A stretch of 64,000 nt of DNA from positions 181,880-245,879 of the forward strand of contig NZ_JAGIBG010000004.1 of the NCBI RefSeq assembly GCF_017744435.1, written 5' to 3'. The notes below the pieces were generated by a model. That model was not told the DNA's origin. It saw nothing but the letters and a program-made list of their open reading frames with translations, and did not search any database. Shown in pieces: positions 35,818 through 45,036 of this stretch (position 1 is its first letter; each line of letters begins with the position of its first letter). A program made the translations under genes and the position numbers. The stretch is from Pseudomonas sp. (GTDB lineage: Bacteria; Pseudomonadota; Gammaproteobacteria; Pseudomonadales; Pseudomonadaceae).

Positions 35818-37032
35818 TCAGATCAGCTTATCCGCCCGCAACAACGTCTCCAGGCAATGCTCCTGCACCCCATAAAACGCCTTGAGCTGCTCGATCTTCT
35901 CCAGCAATGCCGCGTTATCCCCCGACTGCCGGCGCTTCACCGCAAGAATCATCTTGTTCTTGTTGGTGTGTTCCAGGGAGATGAACTCGAACACCTTGGT
36001 TTCATAACCGCAAGCTTCCAGATACAGCGCGCGCAGGCTGTCGGTCAGCATCTCGGCCTGCTGCCCCAGGTGCAGCCCGTACTGCAGCATCGGCTGCAGC
36101 AGCCCCGGGCTGTGCAGTTGCGGGCGGATCTGTTTGTGGCAGCACGGCGAGCACATGATGATCGCGGCATTGCAGCGGATGCCGGTGTGGATGGCGTAGT
36201 CGGTGGCGATATCGCATGCGTGCAGGGCAATCATCACCTCGATGGCCTCGGGCACCACGCTGCGCACGTCGCCGCACTGGAACTCCAGGCCCGGGTGTTC
36301 CAGGCGCTGCGCGGCGGCATTGCACAGGTCGACCATGTCCTGGCGCAGTTCCACCCCGGTCACCTGCGCTTCTCGCGCCAGGGTGTTGCGCAGGTAATCA
36401 TGCATGGCGAAGGTCAGGTAACCCTTGCCCGAGCCGAAGTCGGCCACCCGCAGGGTCTGCTCGGCCGGCACCGGGGCATTGGCCAGGGCATGGTCGAAGA
36501 CTTCGATGAACTTGTTGATCTGCTTCCACTTGCGCGACATCGAAGGGATCAGTGCGCCTTGGGCATCGGTCACGCCCAGATCGCGCAGGAATGGCCGCGA
36601 CAGCTCCAGGTAGCGCTTCTTCTCGCGGTCATGACCGGTGTTGGCAACCGCCTCGCGTGGCGCCTGCGCGCCGTGGCGCTGAAGCATCGGCTTGCCCTTC
36701 TTGCTGAAGGTCAGCTGCACTTCGCCGTCGGCATCGAACAGGTGGGCATTGCGGAAGCTCTCCGGCAGCAGCTCGGCGACCAGCGCCTGGGCCTGCTCCA
36801 GCGGCAGGTTGCGGGTGATGTCGCGGGTCTGATGGCGGTAGACCAGCGACAACTGGGCCTGCCCCTTCACCATCAGCGGCTTGGCGATGATGCGCTGCAG
36901 GGTCTGGTCAGCCCCGACATGGCGCGCCAGCACCAGCTTGACCAGGGTGTTGCCGTGCAAGGCAGCACTCAGCAGGTCGAGGAACTGGGCGCGCGCATCC
37001 GGCGCGGAAGAAGCGGAAGTACTGGCGGACAT
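35818..37032 (-). CDS. SAM-dependent methyltransferase
   Basis: 404 aa. Rossmann methyltransferase core in the second half: motif I VADFGSGKGYLTFAMHDYL, acidic VTGVELRQDMVDL, GDVRSV, then IALHACDIATDYAI and MCSPCCHKQIRPQL. The HACDxATD..PCCHK pattern is that of the METTL/GSTCD-like Methyltransf_32 group. N-terminal 170 residues lack a known domain and may bind RNA. Start ATG 37032 (MSASTSASSAPDARAQFLD). Target unknown. Confidence 0.83.
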   Translation of the reverse strand: MSASTSASSAPDARAQFLDLLSAALHGNTLVKLVLARHVGADQTLQRIIAKPLMVKGQAQLSLVYRHQTRDITRNLPLEQAQALVAELLPESFRNAHLFDADGEVQLTFSKKGKPMLQRHGAQAPREAVANTGHDREKKRYLELSRPFLRDLGVTDAQGALIPSMSRKWKQINKFIEVFDHALANAPVPAEQTLRVADFGSGKGYLTFAMHDYLRNTLAREAQVTGVELRQDMVDLCNAAAQRLEHPGLEFQCGDVRSVVPEAIEVMIALHACDIATDYAIHTGIRCNAAIIMCSPCCHKQIRPQLHSPGLLQPMLQYGLHLGQQAEMLTDSLRALYLEACGYETKVFEFISLEHTNKNKMILAVKRRQSGDNAALLEKIEQLKAFYGVQEHCLETLLRADKLI

Positions 37033-37105
37033 GGAAAGCGGGTGCCTCGGATAACAGGGGGCGCGTTGCGCAATGCCGCGCATTCTACACCCTGTGCCAG
37101 CCAGT

Positions 37106-37723
37106 TCAGTCGAGAATCACCAGACGGTTGGGCAGTTCGTTGCGCGCATGGGTGCGTGGCACGTGCTCGCACAGCAACTCGCCGCACGCCTCGATGCACT
37201 CGACAAAGCCCTGCAAGGTCCGCCCCTGGCGAACCTGTTCGGCGAAGCGCGCAACCAGCACGGCGCGGGCCTGGGCATCGAGATGGTGATCGATGCCTTG
37301 GTCGACAAGGATTTCCACATGCCGCTCGGCCTCGGCGACAAAGATCAGCACCCCGGTGGCGCCTTCCGTGCCTTGCAGGTTCTGTTCGCGAAACTGCTGG
37401 CGCGCCAGGCCCGAAGCGCGCCAGCGACGCAAGGCAGCCGGAATCAGCATGGCCGCCAGGCGCGGGCTGCGCAGCAGCAGGCACAGGCCGATGAACAGCA
37501 GCACGTTGGCGACCAGCAGCCCTCGTATGCCGGGCCAGCCCAGCAACCACTGCAGCAGGCCAGGCACCGCCAGCGCCAGCACGGCGGCCCAGAACAGTGG
37601 CAGGTAGGCATAGTCATCGGCGCGGCGCGCCAGCACGGTCACCAATTGCGCATCGGTGCGCCGCTCGACCCGGGCGATGGCCTCGGCCACCTGGCGGCGT
37701 TCGTATTCGTTGAGGGGGGTCAT
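37106..37723 (-). CDS. TPM-domain membrane protein
   Basis: 205 aa. N-terminal part resembles a TPM (TLP18.3/Psb32/MOLO-1) domain start (EYERRQVAEAIARVERRTDAQLVTVLARRADDY), two or three transmembrane helices (about 44-90), then a TPM-like tail (TGVLIFVAEAERHVEILVDQGI). Start ATG 37723 with AAGG just upstream. Often found with LemA or a second TPM protein, neither of which is adjacent here. Function unknown. Confidence 0.75.
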   Translation of the reverse strand: MTPLNEYERRQVAEAIARVERRTDAQLVTVLARRADDYAYLPLFWAAVLALAVPGLLQWLLGWPGIRGLLVANVLLFIGLCLLLRSPRLAAMLIPAALRRWRASGLARQQFREQNLQGTEGATGVLIFVAEAERHVEILVDQGIDHHLDAQARAVLVARFAEQVRQGRTLQGFVECIEACGELLCEHVPRTHARNELPNRLVILD

Positions 37724-37910
37724 GCCTTCGCTCTCTTCAGCGTTCTTATAGTTGTTGTCCCGGCATTCGGGTCTTCGTCCGCGGCCGACATATTCAGGCA
37801 TAATCCGCCGCTGGAAGCATTACCCGCGAATCGTACAACAATAGCCGCCTGAAAACTTCGGCCGCGCGCGTATCACCGTGGATACGGCAAAGGCCTCGAC
37901 AATGGAATTG

Positions 37911-40202
37911 ATGATGAAACTGTCTTTGCTGGGCCTGGCCATGGGCCTTGCCAGCCAGGCGGCCCTTGCCGCCCCTACCGCTCCGCCCCTGCAGGACAAG
38001 CAGGCGTTCATCGACCATCTGATCAGCCAGATGACCGAGGCTGAGAAAATCGGCCAGCTGCGCCTGATCAGCATCGGCCCGGAAATGCCCCGCGACAAGA
38101 TCCGCGAAGAAATCGCCGCCGGCCGCATCGGCGGTACGTTCAACTCGCGCACCGCCCCCGAGAACCGGCCGATGCAGGACGCCGCCATGCGCAGCCGCCT
38201 GAAGATCCCGATGTTCTTCGCCTACGACACCATCCACGGCGAGCGCACCATCTTCCCGATCGGCCTGGGCCTGGCCGCCAGCTGGGACATGGACGCCATC
38301 GCCAAGGTCGGCCGCACCTCGGCCATCGAAGCGTCGGCCGACGCCCTCGACATGACCTTCGCGCCGATGGTCGACATCGCCCGCGACCCACGCTGGGGCC
38401 GCACCAGTGAAGGCTTCGGCGAAGACACCTACCTGACCTCGAAGATCGGCCAGGTGATGGTTCGCTCGTTCCAGGGCAGCAGCCCGGCCAACCCCGACAG
38501 CATCATGGCCATCGTCAAGCACTTTGCCCTGTATGGCGCGGTGGAAGGCGGGCGCGACTACAACACCGTCGATATGAGCCTGCCAAAGATGTACAACGAC
38601 TACCTGCCGCCCTACCGCGCCGCGCTCGACGCCGGTGCCGGCGGGGTGATGGTGGCGCTCAACTCGATCAACGGCGTGCCGGCCACCTCCAACACCTGGC
38701 TGATGAACGACCTGCTGCGCAAGGAGTGGGGCTTCAAGGGCGTGACCATCAGCGACCACGGTGCCATCCAGGAGCTGATCCGCCACGGTGTCGCCCGCGA
38801 CGGCCGCGAAGCCGCCAAGCTGGCGATCAAGGCCGGCATCGACATGAGCATGAACGACACCCTGTACGGCGAAGAGCTGCCAGGGCTGCTGAAGTCCGGC
38901 GAAGTGACCCAGCACGAACTGAACCAGGCCGTGCGCGAGGTGCTCGGTGCCAAGTACGACATGGGCCTGTTCAAGGACCCGTACGTGCGCATCGGCAAGG
39001 CCGAAACCGACCTGAAAGACTACTACGCCGACGACCGCCTGCACCGTGACGCCGCCCGTGACGTGGCGCGCCGCAGCCTGGTGCTGCTGGAAAACCACAA
39101 CCAGACCCTGCCGCTGAAAAAGGCCGGCACCATCGCCCTGGTCGGCCCGCTGGCCGATGCCCCGATCGACATGATGGGCAGCTGGGCCGCCGACGGTAAG
39201 CCGATGCACTCGGTCACCGTGCGCGAAGGCCTGCGCCGTGCAGTCGAGGGCAAGGCCAAGCTGGTGTACGCCAAAGGCTCCAACGTCACCGGCGACAAGG
39301 CGATCCTCGACTACCTGAACTTCCTCAACTTCGATGCACCGGAAATTGTCGATGACCCGCGCCCGGCGGCCGTGCTGATTGATGAAGCGGTCAAGGCCGC
39401 CAAGCAGTCCGATGTGGTAGTGGCCGTGGTCGGTGAGTCCCGTGGCATGTCCCACGAGTCGTCGAGCCGCACCACCCTGGAAATCCCGGCCAGCCAGCGC
39501 GAGCTGATCAAGGCCCTGAAGGCCACCGGCAAACCGTTGGTGCTGGTATTGATGAACGGCCGTCCGCTGTCGATCAGCTGGGAGCGTGAGCAGGCCGATG
39601 CCATCCTCGAAACCTGGTTCTCCGGTACCGAAGGCGGCAATGCCATCGCCGATGTGCTGTTCGGCGACTACAACCCGTCGGGCAAGCTGGCCATCACCTT
39701 CCCGCGTTCGGTCGGGCAGATCCCGATGTACTACAACCACACCCGCATCGGCCGGCCGTTCACCCCTGGCAAGCCGGGCAACTACACCTCGCAGTACTTC
39801 GAAGAGCCCAACGGCCCGCTGTACCCGTTCGGCTATGGCCTGAGCTACAGCAGCTTCGAGCTGTCGGGCCTGACCCTGTCGAACAAGGACCTCAAGCGCG
39901 GCGACACCCTGGAGGCCAAGGTGACGGTGAAGAACACCGGCAAGCTTGACGGCGAGACGGTGGTGCAGCTGTACCTGCAGGATGTTTCGGCGTCGATGAG
40001 CCGCCCGGTCAAGGAGCTGAAGAACTTCCAGAAACTGATGCTCAAGGCCGGTGAGTCGCGGACCTTGACCTTCCGCATCAGCGAGGACGACCTGAAGTTC
40101 TACAATGGCCAGCTGCAGCGCGTGGCCGAGCCTGGCGAGTTCAATGTCCAGGTCGGGCTGGATTCCGAAGCGGTGCAACAAAAGAGCTTCGAACTGCTGT
40201 AA
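37911..40202 (+). CDS. bglX: Periplasmic beta-glucosidase, glycoside hydrolase family 3
   Basis: 763 aa. Signal peptide MMKLSLLGLAMGLASQAALA. GH3 N-domain with PMVDIARDPRWGRTSEGFGEDTYL and nucleophile Asp in GVTISDHGAIQEL; C-domain with AVVGESRGMSHESSSRTTLEIP; fibronectin-III-like end (LEAKVTVKNTGKLDGETVVQLYLQD). Three clustered ATGs (37902, 37911, 37914); I take 37911, giving the usual 763 aa. Releases glucose from beta-glucosides; monocistronic. Confidence 0.94.
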   Translation: MMKLSLLGLAMGLASQAALAAPTAPPLQDKQAFIDHLISQMTEAEKIGQLRLISIGPEMPRDKIREEIAAGRIGGTFNSRTAPENRPMQDAAMRSRLKIPMFFAYDTIHGERTIFPIGLGLAASWDMDAIAKVGRTSAIEASADALDMTFAPMVDIARDPRWGRTSEGFGEDTYLTSKIGQVMVRSFQGSSPANPDSIMAIVKHFALYGAVEGGRDYNTVDMSLPKMYNDYLPPYRAALDAGAGGVMVALNSINGVPATSNTWLMNDLLRKEWGFKGVTISDHGAIQELIRHGVARDGREAAKLAIKAGIDMSMNDTLYGEELPGLLKSGEVTQHELNQAVREVLGAKYDMGLFKDPYVRIGKAETDLKDYYADDRLHRDAARDVARRSLVLLENHNQTLPLKKAGTIALVGPLADAPIDMMGSWAADGKPMHSVTVREGLRRAVEGKAKLVYAKGSNVTGDKAILDYLNFLNFDAPEIVDDPRPAAVLIDEAVKAAKQSDVVVAVVGESRGMSHESSSRTTLEIPASQRELIKALKATGKPLVLVLMNGRPLSISWEREQADAILETWFSGTEGGNAIADVLFGDYNPSGKLAITFPRSVGQIPMYYNHTRIGRPFTPGKPGNYTSQYFEEPNGPLYPFGYGLSYSSFELSGLTLSNKDLKRGDTLEAKVTVKNTGKLDGETVVQLYLQDVSASMSRPVKELKNFQKLMLKAGESRTLTFRISEDDLKFYNGQLQRVAEPGEFNVQVGLDSEAVQQKSFELL

Positions 40203-40218
40203 CTGAAAGGTTGCCTGT

Positions 40219-40294
40219 ACCGGCCCTTTCCCGGGCTCGCCCGCTCCCACAGTGAATATCCTGTGGGAGCGGGCAAGCCCGCGAAGAGGCCGGG
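40219..40294. repeat. REP inverted pair, short loop
   Basis: Left unit (40219-40251) is degenerate (CCCTTTCCCGGGCTCGCCCGCTCCCACA); right unit 40260-40294 is typical. The spacer is only about 8 bp. Between bglX and the sensor kinase. Confidence 0.88.
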
Positions 40295-40323
40295 CCTGAT
40301 ATCCCTGAATCCGGATCCGCCCC

Positions 40324-42081
40324 ATGCCCTTTTCCTTTCGCGCCCTGCGTCTGGGGCTGATCACCCTGCTGATCGTGCTTGGCACCGCCCTCAGCGCCGG
40401 CTGGGCCATGCACCAGGCCAAACGCCAGGCCATGGAAGACGACGCCCGCCGCGCCAGCCAGCAGCTGGTGCTGTACGCCAACGCCCTGCACACCCTGATC
40501 GATCGCTACCGCGCCCTGCCCGCCGTGCTGGCGCTGGACCCGGAGCTGATCGAAGCCCTGCGCGGCCCGGTCAGCGAACAGGTACAGCATGCGCTCAACC
40601 TCAAACTCGAGCGCATCAACGGCGCCGCCAACTCCTCGACCCTGGAGCTGCTCGACCGCACCGGGCTGGCCGTGGCCGCCAGCAACTGGCGCCTGCCGAC
40701 CACCTATGTGGGCTCCAACTACGGCTTTCGCCCCTACTTCAAACAGACCCGCAACCTGGGTAGCGGCCGCTTCTACGCGGTGGGCGTGACCAGTGGCGTG
40801 CCGGGCTATTTCCTGTCCAGCGCGGTCAGTGACGAGCAAGGGCGCTTCCTCGGCGCCATGGTGGTCAAGCTGGAGTTCCCCGAGCTTGAGCGCGAGTGGC
40901 GCCAGGGCAGCGACATCCTGCTGGTCAGTGACGCCCGCGGGATTACCTTCATCGCCAACCAGGACGGCTGGCGCTACCGCGAGCTGAAACCGCTCAGCGG
41001 CGCCGATCGCGCCGAGCTTGGCGAGACCCGCCAGTACGACAAACAACCACTGGTGCCGCTTCAGCACCAGATACTGACCCGCTTTGCCAGCAACAGTCAC
41101 CTGAGCCGCGTGCAGGGCCCCGACGGTGCTGCCGAATACCTCTGGGAAAGCCTGCCGCTGGAAGGCGAGGACTGGACCTTGCACCTGCTGCGCAAACCCC
41201 AGGTCGAAGCCGCTGGTCGCAACGCGGCACTGGGCGCCGCCGCGGTATGGCTGAGCCTGGTGTTCGCCGCACTGTTCGTCAGCCAGCGCCTGCGCCTGGC
41301 CCGCCTGCGCCAGCGCAGCCGCGAAGAGCTCAAGCGCCAGGTCGAGGAACGCACCCGCGAACTGCGCACTGCCCAGGAAGGCCTGGTGCAATCGGCCAAG
41401 CTGGCCGCGCTGGGGCAGATGTCGGCGGCCATGGCCCACGAGATCAACCAGCCGCTGACCACCCAGCGCATGCAACTGGAAACCCTGCGCCTGCTGCTCG
41501 ACCACGGCCGTTACGACGACGCGCGCAAGGCCCTCGAACCGCTGGAGCAGATGCTCACGCGCATGGCCGCGCTGACCAGCCACCTGAAGACCTTCGCCCG
41601 CAACAGCCCGATCGGCCTGCGCGAACGCCTCGACCTGGCCACCGTGGTCGACCAGGCCCTGCACCTGCTGGACACCCGCATTCGCAGCGAGGAAGTCGAG
41701 GTGGCCCTGTACCTTGCACGTCCGGCCTGGGTCCGAGGCGATGCAATCCGCCTCGAGCAGGTATTGATCAACCTGCTGCGCAACGCCCTCGACGCCATGG
41801 CCGACAAGCGCTACAAGCGCCTGGAGGTACGCATCGAACCGGACCACGCGCAGTGGCGCCTGAGCGTGCTGGATTCCGGTGGCGGCATTGCCGAAGCGGA
41901 CCTGGCCAAGGTCTTCGACCCCTTCTTCACCACCAAGCCGGTGGGCGAAGGCCTGGGCCTGGGCCTGGCGATTTCCTATGGCATCATCGTCGAAGCTGGC
42001 GGCCAGTTGCACGCCGAGAACCTGCCGGGCGGCGCCCGGTTGAGCCTGACCCTGCCCCGTGACCTGGAGCCTGTATGTTGA
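40324..42081 (+). CDS. C4-dicarboxylate/ketoglutarate-type sensor kinase (DctB/MifS-like)
   Basis: 585 aa. Transmembrane helices about 7-28 and 298-318 flank a periplasmic double-Cache sensor with SNYGFRPYFKQT and SSAVSDEQGRFLG, typical of DctB. Coiled linker (LKRQVEERTRELRTAQEGL), phosphoacceptor H372 (AMAHEINQPLTT), N-box LLRNALDAM, G-boxes DSGGGIAEADL and GLGLGLAISYGII. Last codons overlap the regulator. In P. aeruginosa DctB/DctD control dicarboxylate uptake and MifS/MifR control ketoglutarate uptake; the adjacent MFS carrier favours the second role. Confidence 0.88.
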   Translation: MPFSFRALRLGLITLLIVLGTALSAGWAMHQAKRQAMEDDARRASQQLVLYANALHTLIDRYRALPAVLALDPELIEALRGPVSEQVQHALNLKLERINGAANSSTLELLDRTGLAVAASNWRLPTTYVGSNYGFRPYFKQTRNLGSGRFYAVGVTSGVPGYFLSSAVSDEQGRFLGAMVVKLEFPELEREWRQGSDILLVSDARGITFIANQDGWRYRELKPLSGADRAELGETRQYDKQPLVPLQHQILTRFASNSHLSRVQGPDGAAEYLWESLPLEGEDWTLHLLRKPQVEAAGRNAALGAAAVWLSLVFAALFVSQRLRLARLRQRSREELKRQVEERTRELRTAQEGLVQSAKLAALGQMSAAMAHEINQPLTTQRMQLETLRLLLDHGRYDDARKALEPLEQMLTRMAALTSHLKTFARNSPIGLRERLDLATVVDQALHLLDTRIRSEEVEVALYLARPAWVRGDAIRLEQVLINLLRNALDAMADKRYKRLEVRIEPDHAQWRLSVLDSGGGIAEADLAKVFDPFFTTKPVGEGLGLGLAISYGIIVEAGGQLHAENLPGGARLSLTLPRDLEPVC

Positions 42082-43409
42082 ATTCAGTGATCGTCGTCGA
42101 TGATGAAGCCAGCATCCGCACTGCGGTCGAGCAATGGCTGAGCCTGTCGGGCTTCAGCGTGCAACTGTTCGCTCGCGCCGAAGACTGCCTGGCCCAGCTG
42201 CCCGCGCACTTTGCCGGGGTGATCATCAGCGATGTACGCATGCCGGGCATGGGTGGCCTGCAACTGCTTGAACGCCTGCAGGCGGATGACCCGGACCTGC
42301 CGGTGATCCTGCTGACCGGCCATGGCGATGTGCCGATGGCGGTCGAGGCCATGCGCAACGGCGCTTACGACTTCCTCGAAAAGCCCTTCACCCCGCAGCA
42401 CTTGCTGGGCAGCCTGCGCCGCGCCCTGGAGAAACGCCAGCTGGTCCTGGAGAACCGCCGCCTGCATGAACAGGCTGACCTGAAGTCGCGCCTGGAAACC
42501 ACCCTGCTCGGCATGTCGCAAGGCTTGCAGCAGCTACGCAGGCAAGTGCTGGACCTGGCCAACCTGCCAGTGAACGTGCTGATCCGCGGCGAAACCGGCA
42601 GCGGCAAGGAGCGTGTGGCGCGCTGCCTGCATGACTTTGGCCCACGCGCCGACAAGCCGTTCGTCGCACTCAACTGCGCGGCCATCCCCGAAGCGCTGTT
42701 CGAAGCCGAACTGTTCGGCCACGAAAGCGGTGCCTTCACCGGTGCCCAGGGCAAACGCATCGGCAAATTGGAATACGCCAACGGCGGTACGGTATTCCTC
42801 GACGAGATCGAGAGCATGCCGCTGGCCCAGCAGGCCAAGCTGTTGCGGGTGATCCAGGAGCAGAAGCTGGAGCGACTGGGGGCCAACCAGAGCATCAGCG
42901 TCGACCTGCGCATCATTGCCGCCACCAAGCCCGACTTGCTCGAAGAGGCTCGTGCCGGGCGTTTTCGCGAGGATTTGGCCTATCGCCTGAACGTGGCGGA
43001 ACTGCGCCTGGCGCCGCTGCGTGAACGGCGCGAGGACATCCCGTTGCTGTTCGAGCATTTCGCCCGTGCTGCAGCGGCCAAGCTAGGGCGCGGGGCGCCA
43101 CCACTGAGCGGTGCGCAACTGGCGCAGCTGCTGTCCCATGACTGGCCGGGCAATGTGCGTGAGCTCGCCAATGCGGCGGAGCGGCATGCACTGGGGTTGG
43201 GTTCGCCGAACATCGAGGTTGCGCCTGCCGGGCAGTCGTTGGGTGAGCAGATGGAAGCGTTCGAGGCCCAGTGCCTGCGCGCTGCATTGCGCCAGCATGG
43301 GGGTGAGATCAAGGCGGTGATGGAAGCCTTGCAGCTGCCTCGGCGCACGCTGAACGAAAAGATGCAGCGCCATGGCTTGGTCCGCGAGGCATTCGTCGAG
43401 CGGGAATAG
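42075..43409 (+). CDS. Sigma-54-dependent response regulator (DctD/MifR-like)
   Basis: 444 aa. Receiver with D9/D10 and phosphoacceptor D53 (GVIISDVRMPGMGG), AAA+ domain with Walker A GETGSGKE, the sigma-54 contact loop ESGAFTGA, Walker B GGTVFLDEIES and arginine-finger region FREDLAYRLN, then a Fis-type helix-turn-helix (HGGEIKAVMEALQLPRRTLNEKM). Start overlaps the kinase stop by 7 bp. Probable target is the sigma-54 promoter at 43591. Confidence 0.92.
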   Translation: MLNSVIVVDDEASIRTAVEQWLSLSGFSVQLFARAEDCLAQLPAHFAGVIISDVRMPGMGGLQLLERLQADDPDLPVILLTGHGDVPMAVEAMRNGAYDFLEKPFTPQHLLGSLRRALEKRQLVLENRRLHEQADLKSRLETTLLGMSQGLQQLRRQVLDLANLPVNVLIRGETGSGKERVARCLHDFGPRADKPFVALNCAAIPEALFEAELFGHESGAFTGAQGKRIGKLEYANGGTVFLDEIESMPLAQQAKLLRVIQEQKLERLGANQSISVDLRIIAATKPDLLEEARAGRFREDLAYRLNVAELRLAPLRERREDIPLLFEHFARAAAAKLGRGAPPLSGAQLAQLLSHDWPGNVRELANAAERHALGLGSPNIEVAPAGQSLGEQMEAFEAQCLRAALRQHGGEIKAVMEALQLPRRTLNEKMQRHGLVREAFVERE

Positions 43410-43457
43410 GCGGAAATCCGCTTATAGACGGATCTTGATAGGCGAAAATCCGCTTAT
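43408..43457. promoter_or_regulatory. Paired upstream activator sites for the sigma-54 regulator
   Basis: AGGCGGAAATCCGCTTAT (from 43408) and AGGCGAAAATCCGCTTAT (43440-43457) are 17/18 identical. Each has a dyad core (GCGGA-AA-TCCGC at 43410-43421; GCGAA-AA-TCCGC at 43442-43453). Core centres are 32 bp apart, three helical turns. They begin at the stop codon of the activator gene and precede the -24/-12 promoter by about 140 bp. Confidence 0.75.
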
Positions 43458-43471
43458 TCCTGCGAGATTTC

Positions 43472-43515
43472 GGGGCTGCTGTGCAGCCCTTCGCGGGCAC
43501 GCCCGCTCCCACAGA
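43472..43515. repeat. Single REP unit
   Basis: GGGGCTGCTGTGCAGCCC followed by TTCGCGGGCACGCCCGCTCCCACA. An unpaired unit with an extra outer stem. It lies between the activator sites and the sigma-54 promoter. Confidence 0.85.
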
Positions 43516-43590
43516 GAACTGCGCCGTGCCAGGTAATACGCGGTTCCTGTAACGCTGCAACGCCCCCATTTGGATCGCCACGCACCCATT

Positions 43591-43606
43591 TGGCACACCT
43601 TCTGCA
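43591..43606 (+). promoter_or_regulatory. Sigma-54 (-24/-12) promoter
   Basis: TGGCACACCTTCTGCA matches TGGCAC-N5-TTGCA, with GG and GC 10 bp apart. It is 60 bp upstream of the MFS start and downstream of a sigma-54 activator gene. Confidence 0.85.
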
Positions 43607-43665
43607 ATTGCCCTGGCAAGCTGCGCTTCGGCGCGCTCCACAAAAACAACGAGAAGGTATCCCTG

Positions 43666-44985
43666 ATGGATAACGCCACCTCCCTGCCAGCCGGGGCGGC
43701 CGTCACGCCCGCCGCTGAAAAAACCACCGCCAGCCGCCTCAAGTCGATCTTCAGTGGTTCCATCGGCAACATGGTCGAATGGTACGACTGGTACGTCTAC
43801 GCCGCATTCTCGCTGTACTTCGCCAAAGCCTTCTTCCCGGCTGGCGACTCCACCGCGCAACTGCTCAACACCGCCGCGATCTTCGCCGTGGGCTTCCTGA
43901 TGCGCCCGATCGGTGGCTGGCTGATGGGCCTGTACGCCGACCGCAAGGGCCGCAAGGCCGCGCTGATGGCTTCGGTGCTGCTGATGTGCGCCGGCTCCCT
44001 GGTGATCGCCCTGACCCCGGGCTATGAAACCATCGGCGTCGCCGCGCCGGTCCTGCTGGTCATCGCACGCCTGATGCAGGGCCTGTCGGTGGGCGGCGAG
44101 TACGGCACCTCGGCCACCTACCTCAGCGAAATGGCCAGCAAGGACCGCCGTGGCTTCTTCTCCAGCTTCCAGTACGTGACGCTGATTTCCGGCCAGCTCA
44201 TCGCCCTGGCGGTACTGATCATCCTGCAACAGACCCTGACCACCGAGCAGCTGTACGCCTGGGGCTGGCGTGTGCCCTTCGTGATCGGCGCGCTGTGCGC
44301 GGTGGTTGCCCTGTACCTGCGCCGCGGCATGGAAGAAACCGCTTCCTTCACCAAGAAGGAAAAGGCCAAGGAAAGCCTGATGCGCACCCTCATGCGCCAC
44401 CCCAAGGAGCTGATGACCGTGGTCGGCCTGACCATGGGCGGTACCCTGGCCTTCTACACCTACACCACCTACATGCAGAAGTACCTGGTCAACACCGTGG
44501 GCATGAGCATCAGCGATTCGACCACCATCTCGGCGGCCACGCTGTTCCTGTTCATGTGCCTGCAGCCGGTGATCGGTGGCCTGTCCGACAAGATCGGCCG
44601 GCGCCCGATCCTGATCGCCTTCGGCGTGCTCGGCACCCTGTTCACCGTGCCGATCCTCAGCACCCTGCACACCATCCAGACCTGGTGGGGTGCGTTCTTC
44701 CTGATCATGGCGGCGCTGATCATCGTCAGCGGCTACACCTCGATCAACGCAGTGGTGAAGGCCGAGCTGTTCCCTACCGAAATCCGCGCCCTGGGCGTCG
44801 GCCTGCCGTACGCGCTGACCGTGTCGATCTTCGGCGGCACCGCCGAGTACGTGGCCCTGTGGTTCAAGAGCGTCGGCATGGAAAGCGGCTTCTACTGGTA
44901 CGTCACGGCGTGCATCGCCTGCTCGCTGCTGGTGTATGCGACCATGAAGGACACCAAGCAGCATTCGCGGATTACTACTGACTGA
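43666..44985 (+). CDS. MFS metabolite:proton symporter, alpha-ketoglutarate permease type
   Basis: 439 aa, 12 transmembrane helices. MHS-family landmarks: SGSIGNMVEWYDWYVYAAFSLYF, GGWLMGLYADRKGRKAAL, RLMQGLSVGGEYGTSATYLSEMA. Start ATG 43666 with GAGAAGG about 8 nt upstream. Regulated by a sigma-54 promoter and the upstream two-component pair, consistent with ketoglutarate or related dicarboxylate uptake. Confidence 0.88.
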   Translation: MDNATSLPAGAAVTPAAEKTTASRLKSIFSGSIGNMVEWYDWYVYAAFSLYFAKAFFPAGDSTAQLLNTAAIFAVGFLMRPIGGWLMGLYADRKGRKAALMASVLLMCAGSLVIALTPGYETIGVAAPVLLVIARLMQGLSVGGEYGTSATYLSEMASKDRRGFFSSFQYVTLISGQLIALAVLIILQQTLTTEQLYAWGWRVPFVIGALCAVVALYLRRGMEETASFTKKEKAKESLMRTLMRHPKELMTVVGLTMGGTLAFYTYTTYMQKYLVNTVGMSISDSTTISAATLFLFMCLQPVIGGLSDKIGRRPILIAFGVLGTLFTVPILSTLHTIQTWWGAFFLIMAALIIVSGYTSINAVVKAELFPTEIRALGVGLPYALTVSIFGGTAEYVALWFKSVGMESGFYWYVTACIACSLLVYATMKDTKQHSRITTD

Positions 44986-45001
44986 TTGTGATACCGCATG
45001 G

Positions 45002-45033
45002 AAAAAGGGCGCCCTATCAAGGGCGCCCTTTTT
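45002..45033. terminator. Bidirectional terminator
   Basis: AAAAAGGGCGCCC (45002-45014), loop TATCAA, GGGCGCCCTTTTT (45021-45033). A perfect 13-bp stem with A/T flanks serves both convergent genes. Confidence 0.92.
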
Positions 45034-45036
45034 GCT

